From DATLYT01 sp035574455 (GTDB lineage Bacteria; Bacteroidota; Ignavibacteria; UBA10030): 16,106 nt of DNA. Position numbers and translations under genes: made by a program. The stretch is from the NCBI GenBank assembly GCA_035574455.1, contig DATLYT010000143.1, positions 1-16,106 on the forward strand. Direction: 5' to 3'. Positions 13,751 through 16,106 of the stretch are shown piece by piece; position 1 is the first letter of the stretch, and each line of letters starts with the position of its first letter. Under the pieces are notes generated by a model. That model searched no databases, was not told the DNA's origin, and saw only the letters and a list, made by a program, of their open reading frames with translations.

Positions 13751-16106
13751 TTACAACTCTACTTTCACAGAAGCAAAGACATTCCGCTCCGCCGCAGGGA
13801 AAAACTCGTCTCCCACACCGTACGACGCGTAGAGCGCATCGAACAGATTGTTCACCTGCACACGAAGCTCGATGCCGTGCAAGCCCCAGAGCTCCTTTAG
13901 GCGCACGCCGGCGATCGCGTTCACGACGGTGTACGCGTCGTTCCTCCGGTCGGGGTTTTCGAAATTGTCGGTGTAGAATTGCCCGACATGTTGCAGAGCG
14001 AGCGATGCAAACCACGGCTCATGCTGATACGTCAGCCGCGCGTTGCCTAAGATCTCCGGGAAGCCGCCGAGCGTTTTTCCGTCTAATACGGCCGGGACAT
14101 ATTCCGACCGCCCTGTTTGAGGATTCCGACGCCGGACGTACGTCGTGTGCTTGACGATGGTGTTTCGGCTGAAGGTCGCGTTGGCCTGAAGCGTCAGCCC
14201 TTCCGCCAGGAGCGACGAACCGGAAAGCTCCAATCCGACGTGCCGCGTCTGGTCTGCGTTGCCGGTAATCGGCTGGCCGAAGAGGTCGAGCTGGCCTCTC
14301 TTCACGATTTCATTCCGAAAGCTCATCCAGTAGATATTGGCGGAGAGCCGATGGCGCTCGGTGGAGTACGCCGTGCCGAGTTCTACATTGATCAATTGCT
14401 CCGGTTTCACCAGCGGCTCATCGAAGTTGTATTGCCCGTTGGGTTGTTGCTTGAACTGCGGCACTTCGCCCGTCCAGGAGAACGTCGCGTTGTAGAGGTT
14501 GTTGAGGCGCGGTTCACGCGACGTGTACGCAATGTTGGCGTACGCATTCAGTTCATCAGTCAGGTTGACGTTCACTCCAATTCGCGGGTTCACGAAGTGG
14601 TAGTCGATGTCGAAATTCGTGCCTATGAATTTCTCGTCGTACAATTTGTACTTGTTGAAGACGTACTGCAGGTTGGTCATCAGGTTCATTGTCGGGCTGA
14701 GCTGGTAGCGGTTGTGGAGGTACAGCGAGACGATGTCTTTCCCGCCTCGATATTCATAGAATCGATACTCGGCTGTGCGGGGGTCGTTCCACTCGGGCGG
14801 CAAATTCTGCGCCCAGCGGATGTTGCCCCAGTGCACCGAGCGATGCGTGCGCAGTTCGAGACCCGCGGTTGCCATCCCGCGATCGTAGTTCCACGTAAGG
14901 CGTGGCATCCATCCCCATTGGGTGTTGTCCACAAACGCCCGGACGATCGTGTTAACGGGATTGCCTGTGGGTGAAAATCCATACTTTCTTGTCAGCCTGA
15001 GCATACTCGTGTCTGCCCACGAGGCGTCGAAATCGAAGAATCCCTCGCCTTCAACCAGAAACAGTGTATTGTTCAGCGTGAGCCGGTCGTTAAGTCGCCA
15101 CTCATGCAGCAACTCGTAATGCGGCTGGCTGAAGTTCTCAATCTCCTCCGGTCGCTGGATAGGATTGAACTTCCGCTTGGTTCTGTCTTTGATGTCGGAC
15201 TTCGGGATGCCATAGTACGCGAGATGGTCTTTGAACGGACCGCCGTAGAAGTTGACCTGCGTCGTCATGGTACCGTCATACCGCACCGCGCTGAAGTAGT
15301 AGGCGTTGAAGTCGCTCCACGATTGGTCGCGATAGCCCGAGCTTTTCAGCCGACTGAGACGGCCAAGAAAGGCGTACCGGTTTGCAATGATTCCAGAGTG
15401 TGCCGCAACGGAATAGCGCTGCGTGTTGTAACTACCGCTTCCTGCCTCCAACGAAATTTTCGGAAGAGGAGAGAACGATGTGGTCACCAGGTTCACCGAT
15501 CCGCCGATTGCCGGTGGACCGTAGAACGCGCTGCCGGCCCCTCGTTGCACCTGAACATCTTCCGCACTCGCGAGCAGGTCGGGAAAATCCAGCCAGTACA
15601 CGTTGTGGTCTTCGGGGTCGTTCTGCGGAATGCCGTTAATCATCACCGAAATCCGTCGCTGGTCGAAACCCCGAATATTGATGTAATTGTAGCCGAGACC
15701 ATTGCCGCTCTCCGAGTAGTGCGTCGTGGAGGGAAGCTCGGAGAGGAGCACCGGAATATCCTGAAAGGTGTAGCGATACTGGATTTCTTCGCGTCGCAAG
15801 GAGGAGAAGGTCGCCGGCGTTTCCCGTTCCTTGCCGCGCATGGCCGTGACGACAACCGTTTGGCCGGGCAGAATCGTCGGTTCGAGAGCGACATCAATGC
15901 TCGCCGCTGAACCAGCCGAGAGAACAATCCGCTGTCGGTGTGCAGTGTAGCCGACATAACTTATGACAACGGTGTGTTCTCCCAGCGGGATATCGTCCAG
16001 TCGAAACGAGCCGTCTTTTCCCGTGCTCGTTCCGAGAGTTGTCCCTTGCACCATAACGTTGGCAGCTTCGAGGGGACGCTTTGTCTCTTTGTCAACTACA
16101 GTGCCG
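13751..16106 (-). CDS. TonB-dependent outer-membrane receptor with carboxypeptidase-regulatory N-domain, 5' end outside window
   Basis: The last 784 codons of a TonB-dependent receptor are present; the frame is open to the window edge, so the signal peptide and any Ton box are not seen. The visible N-terminus GTVVDKETKRPLEAANVMVQ, followed by GSFRLDDIPLGEHTVVISYVGY, is a CarboxypepD_reg-like beta-sandwich. The plug domain follows, with YNYINIRGFDQRRISVMING, then VQRGAGSAFYGPPAIGGSVNLVT, a classical plug ending. The rest is a 22-strand-type barrel with alternating aromatic strands and repeated outer loops. The C-terminus NVFASVKVEL ends in Leu rather than the usual aromatic residue. The receptor imports a substrate across the outer membrane using proton-motive force passed by TonB. 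Its position before thiN suggests thiamine or a precursor; siderophore or other cargo cannot be excluded from the sequence alone. Confidence 0.92.
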   Translation of the reverse strand, partial: GTVVDKETKRPLEAANVMVQGTTLGTSTGKDGSFRLDDIPLGEHTVVISYVGYTAHRQRIVLSAGSAASIDVALEPTILPGQTVVVTAMRGKERETPATFSSLRREEIQYRYTFQDIPVLLSELPSTTHYSESGNGLGYNYINIRGFDQRRISVMINGIPQNDPEDHNVYWLDFPDLLASAEDVQVQRGAGSAFYGPPAIGGSVNLVTTSFSPLPKISLEAGSGSYNTQRYSVAAHSGIIANRYAFLGRLSRLKSSGYRDQSWSDFNAYYFSAVRYDGTMTTQVNFYGGPFKDHLAYYGIPKSDIKDRTKRKFNPIQRPEEIENFSQPHYELLHEWRLNDRLTLNNTLFLVEGEGFFDFDASWADTSMLRLTRKYGFSPTGNPVNTIVRAFVDNTQWGWMPRLTWNYDRGMATAGLELRTHRSVHWGNIRWAQNLPPEWNDPRTAEYRFYEYRGGKDIVSLYLHNRYQLSPTMNLMTNLQYVFNKYKLYDEKFIGTNFDIDYHFVNPRIGVNVNLTDELNAYANIAYTSREPRLNNLYNATFSWTGEVPQFKQQPNGQYNFDEPLVKPEQLINVELGTAYSTERHRLSANIYWMSFRNEIVKRGQLDLFGQPITGNADQTRHVGLELSGSSLLAEGLTLQANATFSRNTIVKHTTYVRRRNPQTGRSEYVPAVLDGKTLGGFPEILGNARLTYQHEPWFASLALQHVGQFYTDNFENPDRRNDAYTVVNAIAGVRLKELWGLHGIELRVQVNNLFDALYASYGVGDEFFPAAERNVFASVKVEL

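Noticed and set aside
13113..14015. A 300-codon - strand frame spanning thiN and the receptor's 3' end
   Set aside because: It is out of frame with both motif-bearing genes and crosses their boundary without any recognisable domain.

Overview
The window holds eight protein-coding genes. Two run off its edges: purM on the left and a TonB-dependent receptor on the right. No rRNA, tRNA, CRISPR array or intact insertion sequence is visible. A TonB-dependent receptor with an N-terminal carboxypeptidase-regulatory domain, a PurM of the type I associate with Chlorobiota/Bacteroidota, and intergenic repeats of a kind I recall from those phyla suggest a free-living member of the Bacteroidota/Chlorobiota/Ignavibacteria assemblage. 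This placement is inference. Clear Shine-Dalgarno (SD) sequences in front of several genes argue against a typical Bacteroidetes proper.

Left part, all on the + strand (1-11115). The 3' end of purM (purine synthesis) is followed by a soluble GAF-GAF histidine kinase, a two-helix membrane-anchored SPFH/prohibitin-like protein, a 12-helix MFS transporter, a SulP anion transporter with a STAS tail, and a 1537-residue hybrid histidine kinase. The hybrid kinase carries nine consecutive PAS domains and a C-terminal receiver. The MFS and SulP genes are 36 bases apart and are probably co-transcribed. The 112-base leader of the MFS gene can fold in two mutually exclusive ways, one of which hides its ribosome binding site.

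Middle (11116-11509). The junction between convergent genes is a mosaic of short palindromic repeats. It includes two diverged copies of a GCAAAG-rich hairpin 160 bases apart, a 10-bp perfect stem, and a CCCGCC/GGCGGG hairpin. The block is flanked by an identical 9-base direct repeat that overlaps the stop codons of both neighbouring genes, which suggests it arrived as an insertion.

Right part, all on the - strand (16106 down to 11510). The order is TonB-dependent receptor, thiamine pyrophosphokinase, Na+/solute symporter. The last two overlap by ATGA. The order (outer-membrane receptor, thiamine-phosphorylating enzyme, inner-membrane symporter) suggests a thiamine uptake and salvage operon. 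Its putative promoter and riboswitch region would lie just beyond the window. A 101-base palindromic repeat sits in frame inside the symporter gene and adds about 34 residues to one loop.

The strongest leads are the repeat captured as coding sequence in the symporter, the two-state leader of the MFS gene, the insertion-like repeat block at 11115-11516, and the candidate thiamine uptake operon.
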